From Bacteroidetes bacterium HGW-Bacteroidetes-7 (lineage in GTDB: Bacteria; Bacteroidota; Bacteroidia; Bacteroidales; UBA932): a DNA stretch of 34,483 nt. Below are positions 17,352 through 25,166 of the stretch, in pieces (position 1 is the first letter of the stretch; each line of letters begins with the position of its first letter). The DNA is taken from contig PHDA01000026.1 in the NCBI GenBank assembly GCA_002842465.1, positions 1-34,483 on the forward strand, written 5' to 3'. The notes below the pieces were generated by a model. The model ran no database searches and was not told the origin of the DNA. It saw only the letters and a list, made by a program, of their open reading frames with translations. The translations under genes and the position numbers were made by a program.

Positions 17352-17972
17352 ATGTACAAAAAGATATTTATAGAGCCACTATTTAAAAATAACCCGGTAT
17401 CAGTTCTGGTACTAGGTATCTGCTCGGCTCTGGCAGTAACGGTTAAACTCGAACCCGCGCTGGTAATGGCATTATCTGTTACCATTGTAATGGGATTCTC
17501 CAACGTTATCATATCATCCATCAGAAATACAATTCCAAACCGAATAAGAATTATTGTACAACTTGTAGTAGTTGCAATGCTAGTAATTCTTGTAGACCAG
17601 ATACTTAAAGCATTTGCATACGAAGTGAGCAAGCAGCTTTCTGTTTTCGTAGGGCTAATTATTACCAACTGTATAATAATGGGTAGGATTGAGGCCTTTG
17701 CCCTTGCAAACAAACCTCTTCCATCACTAATAGACGGCTTTGCAAACGGACTCGGATACGGAATCATTCTTGTGGCAGTAGCCTTTTTCCGCGAGTTGTT
17801 TGGTTCAGGATCACTTATGGGATATCAGCTGATACCGGCATCATGGTACATTAAGAACGGAGGTTTTTACGAAAACAACGGCCTCTTTATTCTGCCCCCA
17901 ATGGCCCTGATACTTGTTGGAGTATTCATTTGGGTACAGAGAAGCATTCAAAAAGAATTAATTGAGAAATAA
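17352..17972 (+). CDS. nqrD: Na+-translocating NADH:quinone reductase subunit D
   Basis: A 206-residue membrane protein with six hydrophobic spans, homologous to NqrE and to RnfE/RnfA. In Na+-NQR, NqrD and NqrE together hold an intramembrane Fe-S centre and form part of the ion path. Diagnostic segments are [35 protein letters not shown] (with the conserved Cys) and [26 protein letters not shown]. It begins 19 bases after nqrC. Confidence 0.97.
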   Translation: MYKKIFIEPLFKNNPVSVLVLGICSALAVTVKLEPALVMALSVTIVMGFSNVIISSIRNTIPNRIRIIVQLVVVAMLVILVDQILKAFAYEVSKQLSVFVGLIITNCIIMGRIEAFALANKPLPSLIDGFANGLGYGIILVAVAFFRELFGSGSLMGYQLIPASWYIKNGGFYENNGLFILPPMALILVGVFIWVQRSIQKELIEK

Positions 17973-17983
17973 CACATACCACT

Positions 17984-18601
17984 ATGCAAGAACTAGTTAA
18001 TATATTCGTAAAGTCTATTTTCATAGACAATATGGTATTTGCATATTTCCTTGGAATGTGTTCATACCTGGCAGTATCAAAAAACGTCAAAACTGCAGTA
18101 GGGCTTGGAATAGCTGTAATATTCGTTTTGGGAGTAACACTTCCCGCTAACTACCTGCTTTTTAAATACGTTCTCTCCGACGGGGCACTGGCTTGGCTTA
18201 ACCCCGAGTATGCAAATATTGACCTCAGCTTTTTAAGCTTCATTATCTTCATTGCGGTAATTGCTTCAATGACTCAGCTTGTCGAAATGGTGGTTGAGAA
18301 ATTTTCACCCGGACTATACTCCTCACTTGGAATTTTCCTTCCCCTGATTGCAGTTAACTGCGCCATTCTGGGAGGTTCACTCTTTATGCAGGAGCGAGCA
18401 TACGAAACGCTTGCACAGGCAACTGTATTCGGGCTCGGCTCGGGTTTGGGATGGTTTCTGGCAATTGTAGCTCTGGCTGCCATTCGTGAAAAGCTCTCCT
18501 ACTCCAATGTCCCTGCACCTTTAAGGGGGCTGGGAATTACATTTATCGTAGTAGGTCTTATGGGCATCGCATTTATGAGCTTTATGGGCATTAAACTCTA
18601 G
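17984..18601 (+). CDS. nqrE: Na+-translocating NADH:quinone reductase subunit E
   Basis: A 205-residue six-span membrane subunit, inverted-topology partner of NqrD. Family segments are [22 protein letters not shown] near the N-terminus, [33 protein letters not shown] and [15 protein letters not shown], with conserved cysteines near residues 26 and 120 that ligate the intramembrane Fe-S centre. It starts 11 bases after nqrD. Its stop codon overlaps the ribosome-binding site of nqrF. Confidence 0.97.
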   Translation: MQELVNIFVKSIFIDNMVFAYFLGMCSYLAVSKNVKTAVGLGIAVIFVLGVTLPANYLLFKYVLSDGALAWLNPEYANIDLSFLSFIIFIAVIASMTQLVEMVVEKFSPGLYSSLGIFLPLIAVNCAILGGSLFMQERAYETLAQATVFGLGSGLGWFLAIVALAAIREKLSYSNVPAPLRGLGITFIVVGLMGIAFMSFMGIKL

Positions 18602-18607
18602 GAGGAG
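18601..18607 (+). promoter_or_regulatory. Shine-Dalgarno sequence deciding the nqrF start
   Basis: GGAGGAG overlaps the last base of the nqrE stop codon. It is seven bases from the ATG at 18615 but only one base from the ATG at 18609, so 18615 is the better start. Such a strong Shine-Dalgarno is uncommon in Bacteroidota and may couple nqrE and nqrF translation. Confidence 0.6.
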
Positions 18608-18614
18608 AATGGAA

Positions 18615-19865
18615 ATGAATTTATCAGTTATAACAATACTTTCAATAATAGCTTTTTTGACAGTAATACTGCTTCTTGTGGCATTGCTTCTCTATGCAAA
18701 AGCAAAACTAACCCCATCGGGAGAGGTCAAACTCACCATTAACGAAGGCGAGAAAGAGCTTATCGTATCTCCTGGTGACACAGTCCTTACAACACTTTCA
18801 AATAACAAAATCTTTCTTCCTTCGGCATGCGGAGGAGGAGGAACCTGCGGAATGTGCAAATGTCGCATAACTTCCGGCGGAGGAGAGATTCTCCCAACCG
18901 AAACAAGCTTCTTCACCCGCAAGCAGCAACAGACTCAGTGGCGTCTCGGATGCCAGGTTAAGGTTAAGGAAGATCTTGATATTGAGGTTCCTGAAGAGGT
19001 TCTTGGCATTAAGAAGTGGGAGACCGAAGTGGTTAGCAACCACAACGTTGCAACCTTTATTAAAGAGTTTGTAGTAAAACTCCCTGAGGGAGAACACCTC
19101 AAATTCAAATCCGGAGGTTACATTCAAATAGACATACCTCCTTGCGAGGTTGACTTCTCAAAGGACATTGATGTAGAGAAAGAGTACCACGAAGATTGGG
19201 ACGCCCTCAAAATCTGGGATCTCAAGATGAAGAACGACGAAAACACCTTCCGCGCCTACTCAATGGCCAACCACCCTGCAGAGGGCAACATCATAATGCT
19301 AAACATCCGAATTGCCACTCCACCTTGGGACAGAAGCAAAGGCACATTTATGCCGGTTAACCCCGGAGTCTGCTCATCATACATCTTCTCACGCAAACCG
19401 GGCGACAAAGTAACCATATCGGGCCCTTACGGCGAATTCTTTATAAAAGATACACAAAACGAAATCGTCTTCATAGGCGGTGGAGCAGGTATGGCGCCAA
19501 TGCGCTCGCACATCTTCCACCTCTTCAACACCGAAAAGACCACCCGCAAGGTGAGCTTCTGGTACGGAGCACGATCACTCAGAGAGGTCTTTTACGAAGA
19601 GGAGTTCCGAGCAATCGAGAAAGAGTTCCCTAACTTCACCTTCAACCTTGCCCTCAGCGAACCAAAACCAGAAGACAACTGGACCGGCTACACCGGCTTC
19701 ATCCATAAAGTTCTGCTCGACAACTACCTGGGCAACCACGAAGCACCCGAAGATATCGAATACTACCTCTGCGGCCCACCAATGATGAACAGCGCCGTCT
19801 CCAACATGCTCGACAACCTCGGCGTACCCGACGAAAACATCGCCTTCGACGACTTCGGCGGCTAA
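18615..19865 (+). CDS. nqrF: Na+-translocating NADH:quinone reductase subunit F
   Basis: The NADH-oxidising entry subunit. It has one N-terminal membrane helix, then a plant-type [2Fe-2S] domain ([14 protein letters not shown] with a further Cys in WRLGCQV), an FAD-binding domain ([10 protein letters not shown], RxYS-type flavin motif) and an NADH-binding domain ([20 protein letters not shown] and YLCGPPMMN), ending FDDFGG. It is the last gene of nqrABCDEF. The terminator lies 31 bases downstream. Two bases after the TAA is ACAAGCGCGGA, the same half-palindrome remnant found after the rRNA methyltransferase gene. Confidence 0.97.
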   Translation: MNLSVITILSIIAFLTVILLLVALLLYAKAKLTPSGEVKLTINEGEKELIVSPGDTVLTTLSNNKIFLPSACGGGGTCGMCKCRITSGGGEILPTETSFFTRKQQQTQWRLGCQVKVKEDLDIEVPEEVLGIKKWETEVVSNHNVATFIKEFVVKLPEGEHLKFKSGGYIQIDIPPCEVDFSKDIDVEKEYHEDWDALKIWDLKMKNDENTFRAYSMANHPAEGNIIMLNIRIATPPWDRSKGTFMPVNPGVCSSYIFSRKPGDKVTISGPYGEFFIKDTQNEIVFIGGGAGMAPMRSHIFHLFNTEKTTRKVSFWYGARSLREVFYEEEFRAIEKEFPNFTFNLALSEPKPEDNWTGYTGFIHKVLLDNYLGNHEAPEDIEYYLCGPPMMNSAVSNMLDNLGVPDENIAFDDFGG

Positions 19866-19866
19866 A

Positions 19867-19876
19867 CAAGCGCGGA
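19867..19876. repeat. Half-site remnant of the palindromic element after nqrF
   Basis: CAAGCGCGGA begins two bases after the nqrF stop codon. It equals the remnant at 21801-21810 and keeps the GCGCGGA end of the 135-bp elements. It is short, so homology is plausible but not certain. Confidence 0.4.
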
Positions 19877-19896
19877 CAAAACCATTGGCCAACACA

Positions 19897-19935
19897 AAAA
19901 AAAAGACCTTTACCAAATGTAAAGGTCTTTTTTTT
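19897..19935 (+). terminator. Rho-independent terminator of the nqr operon
   Basis: The 9-bp stem GACCTTTAC / GTAAAGGTC (19905-19913, 19919-19927) with a five-base loop is extended by A8/T8 flanks and ends in eight T residues. The matching A-run means it could also work on the opposite strand. Confidence 0.9.
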
Positions 19936-19948
19936 AGCACACACAAAT

Positions 19949-20083
19949 CTCCGCGCCACTTTTGGACATATACTTATACAACAGACACTTACAAAATAGA
20001 CTTTGGCAAAAATGGCTTATATTTGAAAAAGTCTCTTTTGTATATCATTCATTAACAAACAGTTGTCCAAAACTGGCGCGGAG
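19949..20083. repeat. 135-bp palindromic REP-like element, copy 3
   Basis: Begins CTCCGCGCCACTTTTGGACA and ends TGTCCAAAACTGGCGCGGAG, 20-bp arms with one mismatch. An inner helix pairs GACTTT with AAAGTC. It is the first of three copies separated by similar spacers upstream of the transposase gene. Confidence 0.92.
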
Positions 20084-20235
20084 CAACACAAGCACCAAAA
20101 ACGCCGCAGGCACAAACACACGCCGTAGGTATAAACACGCTCCAGCACGCCGCAAGCACAAGCGCGACCCCAAACATCAACACACGCCGTAGGCACAAGC
20201 ACACGCCGTAGGCACCATATACCATACACACAAAT
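20084..20235. repeat. Degenerate GCCGYAGGCAC short-repeat spacer 1
   Basis: About five versions of the motif GCCGYAGGCAC are spaced 17-35 bases apart with CACAA-type filler. Each carries the mini-palindrome GCC-GYA-GGC. The blocks CACGCTCCAGCACGCCG and GCACCATATACCA recur in the next spacer, so element and spacer were duplicated together. Reading frames across it are repeat artefacts. Confidence 0.7.
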
Positions 20236-20370
20236 CTCCGCGCCACTTTTGGACATATACTTATCCAACAGACACTTACAATACAGACTTTGGCAAAAAC
20301 ACGTTAAAATTAAAAAAGTCTCATTTGCATCACGCTCATTAACAAACAGTTGTCCAAAAGTGGCGCGGAG
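20236..20370. repeat. 135-bp palindromic REP-like element, copy 4
   Basis: Arms CTCCGCGCCACTTTTGGACA and TGTCCAAAAGTGGCGCGGAG are a perfect 20-bp inverted repeat. The interior carries AGACTTTGGC and AAAAAAGTCT, which can form a second helix. Same length as copies 1, 3, 5 and 6. Confidence 0.93.
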
Positions 20371-20509
20371 AAACACCAGCACCACACATGACCCTGGCAC
20401 AAATACTGCCACAAGCACCAAATACGCCGCAGGCACAAACACGCTCCAGCACGCCGTAGGCATAAACACATGCCGCAGGCACCATATACCACACACCCCG
20501 CAAAAAAAT
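20371..20509. repeat. Degenerate GCCGYAGGCAC short-repeat spacer 2
   Basis: This spacer contains three clear GCCGYAGGCA(C/T) motifs and one weaker TGCCACAAGCAC. It shares GCTCCAGCACGCCG and GCACCATATACCA with the preceding spacer in the same order, so it is a diverged tandem copy. Confidence 0.68.
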
Positions 20510-20644
20510 CTCCGCGCCACTTTTGGACATGTGCTTATCCAACAGACACTTACAAAACAGACTTTGGCAAAAATGACTTAGATTTAAAAAAGTCTTATTT
20601 GCAAAACACTCAGAAATAAACAGTTGTCCAAAAGTGGCGCGGAG
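20510..20644. repeat. 135-bp palindromic REP-like element, copy 5 (left of transposase gene)
   Basis: It has perfect 20-bp terminal arms identical to copy 4 and a diverged interior that keeps GACTTT / AAAGTC. It lies 119 bases upstream of the transposase start and pairs with copy 6, which flanks the other side of the gene. Confidence 0.93.
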
Positions 20645-20705
20645 ATTGTTTTTCCAATTCTAGAATTAATATTTCTAATCCAAAGGTTCTCTCTTCTAAA
20701 TTATT

Positions 20706-20753
20706 GGTAATTATGCATCTAAGATAAATGGTGATTATGCATCTAAGATAAAC
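20706..20753 (+). repeat. Two 24-bp direct repeats upstream of the transposase gene
   Basis: Two adjacent 24-bp units share ATTATGCATCTAAGATAAA and differ at two positions. They end ten bases before the transposase ATG and may overlap its promoter or operator. No TAnnTTTG box is evident. Confidence 0.75.
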
Positions 20754-20763
20754 TAGATACATT

Positions 20764-21591
20764 ATGAAAAGGATTAGCAAGAGCGCACAAAATTCTGGCA
20801 AGGCAGGACGCAGAAAAGTGGTAAAACAAAAAAGAGTACAAGAAGGCAGCATTCATGTTTACTTTCGAGGGAATGGCAGATTTAATGTGTTTTATGATGA
20901 TTATGACAAAATTGAATTTCTAAAAAAATGCAATTCTGCTGCTGAAAAACACAACACAAGCATTGAGCAAATCGTACTGATGGATAATCATGTTCACATA
21001 CATGTCAATACAAAATCGCTAACTCCATTTGTGTATAATCTAATTCATGGCTATTCATTTTGGTACAACAGAAAACATGGCATAAGCGGAAAACTGTTTG
21101 AATCTCCATTTAACAGCTCACAAAAAAACTCTGCTGATTGGGTTTTGAAAAGTATGTTATATATACTTCAAAATCCATTAAGTGCAAGAATCTGTAAACA
21201 CCCAAAAGAGTACGCTTGGAGTTCTTATCACTCATACTTTACAAGAGGCAATGCGAAAAGCAACCCGGTAATAAAACATCTCAATATTGATAAAACGTTT
21301 ATTTATAACCACTTCAATGATTTACAGGATTTTGAAAGAGCAATATTTGAAGAGGCGGCAAACATTATGGAAGTGAAAGAGACAGAAAATAAAAAGTGGG
21401 AAACAATCCCTGATGCAGAGGTCGTAAGATTTGCAAACATAAAACTAAATGGTAGAAGTGTGTTTCACTTGAACAATGACGAAATTAATCTTATAATATT
21501 GGAACTACGTAATGAAATAGGAGCATCATACAGACAGATATCATCCATTTTGCACCAAAGTTTTGCATATGTAAAGAGGGTATGCAGATAA
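20764..21591 (+). CDS. REP-associated tyrosine transposase (RAYT, Y1/IS200-like)
   Basis: A 275-residue single-strand DNA transposase of the TnpA_REP/RAYT group. The HUH motif is H76-V-H78 in MDNHVHIHV. The nucleophilic tyrosine is likely Y133 in MLYILQNPLSA, and the family signature KEYAWSSY follows. The C-terminal region (about residues 235-275, DEINLIILELRNEIGASYRQISSIL) looks like a helix-turn-helix. In other bacteria such proteins bind and cut REP palindromes and are usually single-copy, domesticated genes. Here the gene is framed by 135-bp palindromic elements, the right one starting two bases after its stop codon, and these are the natural substrate candidates. It is intact and may still be active. 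Confidence 0.88.
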   Translation: MKRISKSAQNSGKAGRRKVVKQKRVQEGSIHVYFRGNGRFNVFYDDYDKIEFLKKCNSAAEKHNTSIEQIVLMDNHVHIHVNTKSLTPFVYNLIHGYSFWYNRKHGISGKLFESPFNSSQKNSADWVLKSMLYILQNPLSARICKHPKEYAWSSYHSYFTRGNAKSNPVIKHLNIDKTFIYNHFNDLQDFERAIFEEAANIMEVKETENKKWETIPDAEVVRFANIKLNGRSVFHLNNDEINLIILELRNEIGASYRQISSILHQSFAYVKRVCR

Positions 21592-21593
21592 AT

Positions 21594-21728
21594 CTCCGCG
21601 CCACTTTTGGACATATACTTGTCCAACAGGAACTTACAAAATAGACTTTGGCAAAAACTCGTTAAAATTAAAAAAGTCTCATTTGCATCACGGTCATTAA
21701 CAAACAGTTGTCCAAAACTGGCGCGGAG
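21594..21728. repeat. 135-bp palindromic REP-like element, copy 6 (right of transposase gene)
   Basis: Begins CTCCGCGCCACTTTTGGACA two bases after the transposase stop and ends TGTCCAAAACTGGCGCGGAG, one mismatch in 20 bp. The interior closely matches copy 4, including CACGTTAAAATTAAAAAAGTCT-like sequence with a few changes. Confidence 0.93.
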
Positions 21729-21810
21729 ACATCAGCGCCATACACGCCGCAGGCACCATATACGCCGTAGGCACAAACACATGCCGCAAGCACCACAAAC
21801 AAGCGCGGAG
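21729..21810. repeat. Short-repeat spacer 3 ending in a half-element remnant
   Basis: Three GCCGYAGGCAC-type motifs (GCCGCAGGCAC, GCCGTAGGCAC, GCCGCAAGCAC) are followed by CAAGCGCGGAG (21800-21810), the right end of a lost palindromic element. That end lies one base before the stop codon of the minus-strand methyltransferase gene. Confidence 0.65.
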
Positions 21811-21811
21811 A

Positions 21812-23749
21812 TTATTGTTGTTTGCGAATTCTGAAATTTGTTGGAAGGAGGTTATTTGCACGGCTGCCGATGTTTTTAACGAAGCCGAGGCCAAGCCCAC
21901 CGTAAGTAACCTTTAAATAGCCCAACGGAGCATCAACCAGATTCAGGCTCTCCTTGGAAAGAAATTTAAGAGCCTGCTCTTTGGTTAGCTCATACTCAGG
22001 CCATTCAACTATTTTGTTAACCTGAGACTGAGAATTTAAATTATCGAACCGTTTAGTTTTGGTGTCATATTTTTTTGAACTCCTGGTATCATGTGTTTTA
22101 TCAAATGTCTTGTTTACCTTAGTGGAGTTACTTGACTCTGATTGATTAATGGTTGGCTTTATGGTTGGCTTAATGGTTGGCTTTGAAAAGGTGTTCTCAA
22201 ATTCATTAAAATTTATAAACAGTGCATCTTCGTGAGAAGGGGATGTTGAGGTAGCATCAGAAGCTCTGCCCGAGGAGTTTTTAGTTGAACTAGATGGATG
22301 CTCAACTCGTGCCTTTCTTCCAGGTTGCCCACTCAAGCCGTTGCTTTTACTTAACCCCTTTTGATAAGGAAATCCAGGAGTGCAAAATGTTTCCTTGCTG
22401 GTTGAGGCTTTTGGTAATGCTGAGATTTTTTGAAAAGCAGAGGGTTCGTTTTTTGCTAAGGTTTCTTGTGATTCAGACGGTTCACTTTCTGATAAGGATT
22501 TATTAGAAGCATAGGGTTCGCTATCTGCTGAGGATTCAGGTTTCTGAAGCAGAGCAAAGTAGAGACCTTCGCCACGCACAATGCCGGAAAAAAACTGATA
22601 TCCACCCTCTTCACTTTTCATTATGCCCCACTCCTCTCTGATTTTATCGCTAAAAACATGCTCAAGACCCTGAGATTTGTAAAACTCCTCGAGCGATATA
22701 AGTGAAGCACCAAGCTCACGCTTCATCCAAGCCACATTCATATCATTTTCGTATCTATTGAAGGTACAGGTTGAATATGCAAGTAAACCGCCCGGCCTGA
22801 GCGCACCCCAAATCTCCTTCAAAATCTTCTTCTGCCTGGCAACACACATTTTTACATTCTCCTCAGACCACTCCGAGATTGCATCAGGATCTTTTCTGAA
22901 CATACCCTCACCCGAGCAAGGAGCATCAACCAATATAAAGTCAAAAAGGTCTGACGAGTGAGGCAGTATAGAAAAATCTTTGGGCACAAATTGATGAGCC
23001 TCTCTGCTGGTAACCTGTATGCCTGGCACTCCCCATTTAAGAATATTTTCTCTTAGGGCTGAAAGACGAGGTTTTACAACTTCGTTAACTGTAATCCGAG
23101 TACCAAGTGGCAGCATTGAGATAAGGTGAGTGCTTTTTCCTCCGGGAGCTGCGCATAAATCGAGAACGTTACGGGGAGAGATCGATTGTAAAACAGGCCT
23201 GAGCATCTCCAGAAACATAGAGCTGGGTTCCTGTACATAGTATGCACCGGCGTGAAGAGCGGGGTCAAAGGTAAATTGAGGCCTCCGGGCTAAGTAGAAA
23301 CCATTTGAACACCAAGGAATTCGATCACCCGACTTAACAACATCATTTGCAACCGAATCAATATCAGCACCCAATGGTTTAAAGGGATTTAGTCTGATAG
23401 AGATTGTGGGCTCGCTATTAAGCAGTGCGTCAATTATTTTATCAGTTAAAGCACCGGCTGTTTCTCTTAAATAAGATTCAAACTTTACAGGAAGTGTTTT
23501 TTGAGAATCTAAATCGTTTCCCTTTATTGAATGTCTGCTTGATAAATCCTTTAATGAACTACCAGAGATATCTTTTAATGCATTATTAGAGATACCCTTT
23601 AATAAACTATTAGAGTTATCTTGTAATGAACTACTTGCTAAATCTGAATTAGAACTCATTTGAAATGAGTCGGGCATTACATTGTTTTTAAGACCCTTCT
23701 TAAAGGTCTTATCTGATTTTTCTTTTTTGTATGACTTCCTCTTATTCAC
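21812..23749 (-). CDS. RsmF/NOL1/NOP2/Sun-type rRNA cytosine-C5 methyltransferase
   Basis: S-adenosylmethionine-dependent rRNA m5C methyltransferase. The catalytic core has LDLCAAPGGKSTHL (from about residue 196), VDAPCSGEGMFR with the catalytic PC motif near 276, and AYSTCTF with the TC motif. The C-terminus (LKVTYGGLGLGFVKNIGSRANNLLP) is the PUA-like RNA-binding part of RsmF. At 645 residues it is well above the usual 450-490. The excess is low-complexity: an 80-residue N-terminus with four 8-residue repeats and a Ser/Glu/Lys-rich insert of about 150 residues between the catalytic and PUA-like parts, including PTIK repeats. A half-palindrome lies one base after its stop codon. Confidence 0.88.
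   Translation of the reverse strand: MNKRKSYKKEKSDKTFKKGLKNNVMPDSFQMSSNSDLASSSLQDNSNSLLKGISNNALKDISGSSLKDLSSRHSIKGNDLDSQKTLPVKFESYLRETAGALTDKIIDALLNSEPTISIRLNPFKPLGADIDSVANDVVKSGDRIPWCSNGFYLARRPQFTFDPALHAGAYYVQEPSSMFLEMLRPVLQSISPRNVLDLCAAPGGKSTHLISMLPLGTRITVNEVVKPRLSALRENILKWGVPGIQVTSREAHQFVPKDFSILPHSSDLFDFILVDAPCSGEGMFRKDPDAISEWSEENVKMCVARQKKILKEIWGALRPGGLLAYSTCTFNRYENDMNVAWMKRELGASLISLEEFYKSQGLEHVFSDKIREEWGIMKSEEGGYQFFSGIVRGEGLYFALLQKPESSADSEPYASNKSLSESEPSESQETLAKNEPSAFQKISALPKASTSKETFCTPGFPYQKGLSKSNGLSGQPGRKARVEHPSSSTKNSSGRASDATSTSPSHEDALFINFNEFENTFSKPTIKPTIKPTINQSESSNSTKVNKTFDKTHDTRSSKKYDTKTKRFDNLNSQSQVNKIVEWPEYELTKEQALKFLSKESLNLVDAPLGYLKVTYGGLGLGFVKNIGSRANNLLPTNFRIRKQQ
22151..22186 (-). 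repeat. 12-bp tandem repeat coding PTIK units
   Basis: Three 12-bp units, GGTTGGCTTTAT-like on the plus strand, encode KPTIKPTIKPTI in the linker of the methyltransferase. Their near identity suggests recent slippage. Confidence 0.8.
23537..23632 (-). repeat. 24-bp imperfect tandem repeat coding 8-residue units
   Basis: Residues 40-71 of the methyltransferase divide into SSLQDNSN, SLLKGISN, NALKDISG and SSLKDLSS, so the DNA has four diverged 24-bp units. The consensus S-x-L-K-D-I-S-x suggests a disordered or weakly helical extension. Confidence 0.75.
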
Positions 23750-23784
23750 AAACCTAATTTCTAAAAAGTATTTTTTTTAGAAAA

Positions 23785-23792
23785 CAAAGTTA
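23785..23792 (-). promoter_or_regulatory. Candidate -7 element of the methyltransferase gene
   Basis: Minus-strand TAACTTTG matches TAnnTTTG and lies about 36 bases upstream of the start codon at 23749. A TTTTG box lies 15 bases upstream of it, closer than the usual 19-21. Confidence 0.4.
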
Positions 23793-23817
23793 CCCTAAAT
23801 TTTAAGTCAAAAGTTAT

Positions 23818-24597
23818 TTATGTTATACAGAACTCAAGCAGTTTGTGATTACTTATAAAACCTACTTTTGAGAGCATTCTTTGGGAAGCAATATTATCGG
23901 CACTACAACCGCATATAGGAATCCAAACATTTTTAAAACAAAACGATTTAAGGTAAATCATAATCTGAACAGCATATCCTTTTCTTCTACAATCAGGATT
24001 AACCCAGACTCCTAAATCATAATATTTGAATCCACTTACAACCTGTGTTATGAAACCACAACCGATAACTACATTATCTCTTTCACAGATTATGACCTCA
24101 TTGTTTTTGATATTGTCTTCCAATAACTCCTTTGGTTCAAATACCTCATCCTCCTGTTGGTTCAAATAAGGTAAATCGGCTAAGATGGCATATCTAAAGC
24201 TTAGACCAGCACTGGGTTGTATTCCTCTATCAGTCAAATCTCTATATAGGAAACCCTGAACAGAATAGGTAAATTGATTTTGCAAACAACACTTTAATAA
24301 CTTATAATCAAATGATTTACATAATATTTGCGTGATTTTTTGTCTGTTTAGTAAATCATTAAAACATTCCCCACCTTTATTCGCAAACTCCTTAACGATG
24401 AAAAACTCAACCAAAGTGCTATCAGGAGCTACTATCGCATAACCAATTGTTTTATCCAGAGAAAATATAAAATACTCTGACTCTTTAATTAAAAACTCCA
24501 GATATAAATCCTGAAATTCAACCAAAGAATTTAAATATTCCATTCTAAGGGCTTCAATTTCCCTATATTCTACTTTATTAAAGGCAACTTTAAACAT
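23818..24597 (-). CDS. GNAT-family N-acetyltransferase
   Basis: A 259-residue protein. The C-terminal half (about residues 130-259) is a GNAT domain with the acetyl-CoA pyrophosphate-binding motif RRKGYAVQIMIYL preceded by YYDLGVWVNPDC and followed by the typical NIASQRMLSKVGF strand-helix. The N-terminal half (DKTIGYAIVAPDSTLVEFFI) may be a second, degenerate GNAT-like domain without the binding loop, as in two-lobed GNATs. The acceptor, which could be an amine, antibiotic or protein, cannot be deduced. It is on the minus strand between the methyltransferase and a membrane-protein gene, separated from the latter by a terminator, so probably an independent unit. Confidence 0.8.
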   Translation of the reverse strand: MFKVAFNKVEYREIEALRMEYLNSLVEFQDLYLEFLIKESEYFIFSLDKTIGYAIVAPDSTLVEFFIVKEFANKGGECFNDLLNRQKITQILCKSFDYKLLKCCLQNQFTYSVQGFLYRDLTDRGIQPSAGLSFRYAILADLPYLNQQEDEVFEPKELLEDNIKNNEVIICERDNVVIGCGFITQVVSGFKYYDLGVWVNPDCRRKGYAVQIMIYLKSFCFKNVWIPICGCSADNIASQRMLSKVGFISNHKLLEFCIT

Positions 24598-24642
24598 AAT
24601 TTTTTTAGCTGTGCGACTAATTTATACCAAATCTTAAAAGTA

Positions 24643-24678
24643 AAAAAAACAATCCTCCTTTAATAAAAAAGGAGGATT
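24643..24678 (-). terminator. Rho-independent terminator of the membrane-protein gene
   Basis: An 11-bp perfect stem AATCCTCCTTT / AAAGGAGGATT with a six-base loop is followed on the minus strand by GTTTTTTTT. It starts about 12 bases after the stop codon. Confidence 0.9.
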
Positions 24679-24689
24679 GCTGCTTTTAT

Positions 24690-25166
24690 TTAAATTGCTT
24701 GCAAAGCACTTAGAAATTCATTCATATGTAAATCTGTGAAGAGTTTAATAAATGCTATAATAGGTACAAAAAGAATGGTGCCTATAAGAAGTCCCTTTCC
24801 AATTGAATCAAAACTACGATTTTTTAACAGCAGATACAAGATCCAGATCACATTTAAAGTAATAATTATATGGGTAATATGAGCAAAAATATTTTCAGAA
24901 CTCCAGGGCATAATAAATAACCCCATAGTTCCGAAATAGTACAATGGCAACAGTGGTACTGCAAGTAAATATTCTCTCTTTTTGAAACGGTATAAAAGGA
25001 AGAATACTAAGTATATTATTATTGCGAATGAACAGGCGTTGAATGTCAGCCACTTTAAAACATTTAGTTTTAGCATCGACATAAAAAAATATGCACTGTT
25101 TAGTAATGTTGCCAATAAAAGAAATGCCAGTGAATGGCTGATAATCTTATGATATTTTGAATTCAT
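24690..25166 (-). CDS. Five-span integral membrane protein of unknown function
   Basis: A 158-residue hydrophobic protein with about five membrane segments (near residues 9-30, 38-60, 67-88, 90-112 and 126-148) and short basic loops such as YRFKKREYL and LLKNRSFDS. I recognise no family or catalytic motif. It ends at a strong terminator. It lies between the GNAT gene and a roughly 490-base gene-poor region, and it appears to be monocistronic. Confidence 0.6.
   Translation of the reverse strand: MNSKYHKIISHSLAFLLLATLLNSAYFFMSMLKLNVLKWLTFNACSFAIIIYLVFFLLYRFKKREYLLAVPLLPLYYFGTMGLFIMPWSSENIFAHITHIIITLNVIWILYLLLKNRSFDSIGKGLLIGTILFVPIIAFIKLFTDLHMNEFLSALQAI

Noticed and set aside
19575-19946. 123-residue minus-strand frame opposite nqrF
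   Set aside because: It lies entirely antisense to the well-supported nqrF gene and the terminator, a shadow of its codon usage.
20084-20507. Possible CRISPR-like array in the repeat-rich region
   Set aside because: The motif GCCGYAGGCAC is short and degenerate, spacing varies from 17 to over 30 bases, and spacers resemble each other. There is no cas gene nearby.
20017-20520. Cysteine/valine-rich open frames on the minus strand between the palindromic elements
   Set aside because: They arise from the CA-rich short repeats and the conserved arms, run through several elements and have no start context or homology.
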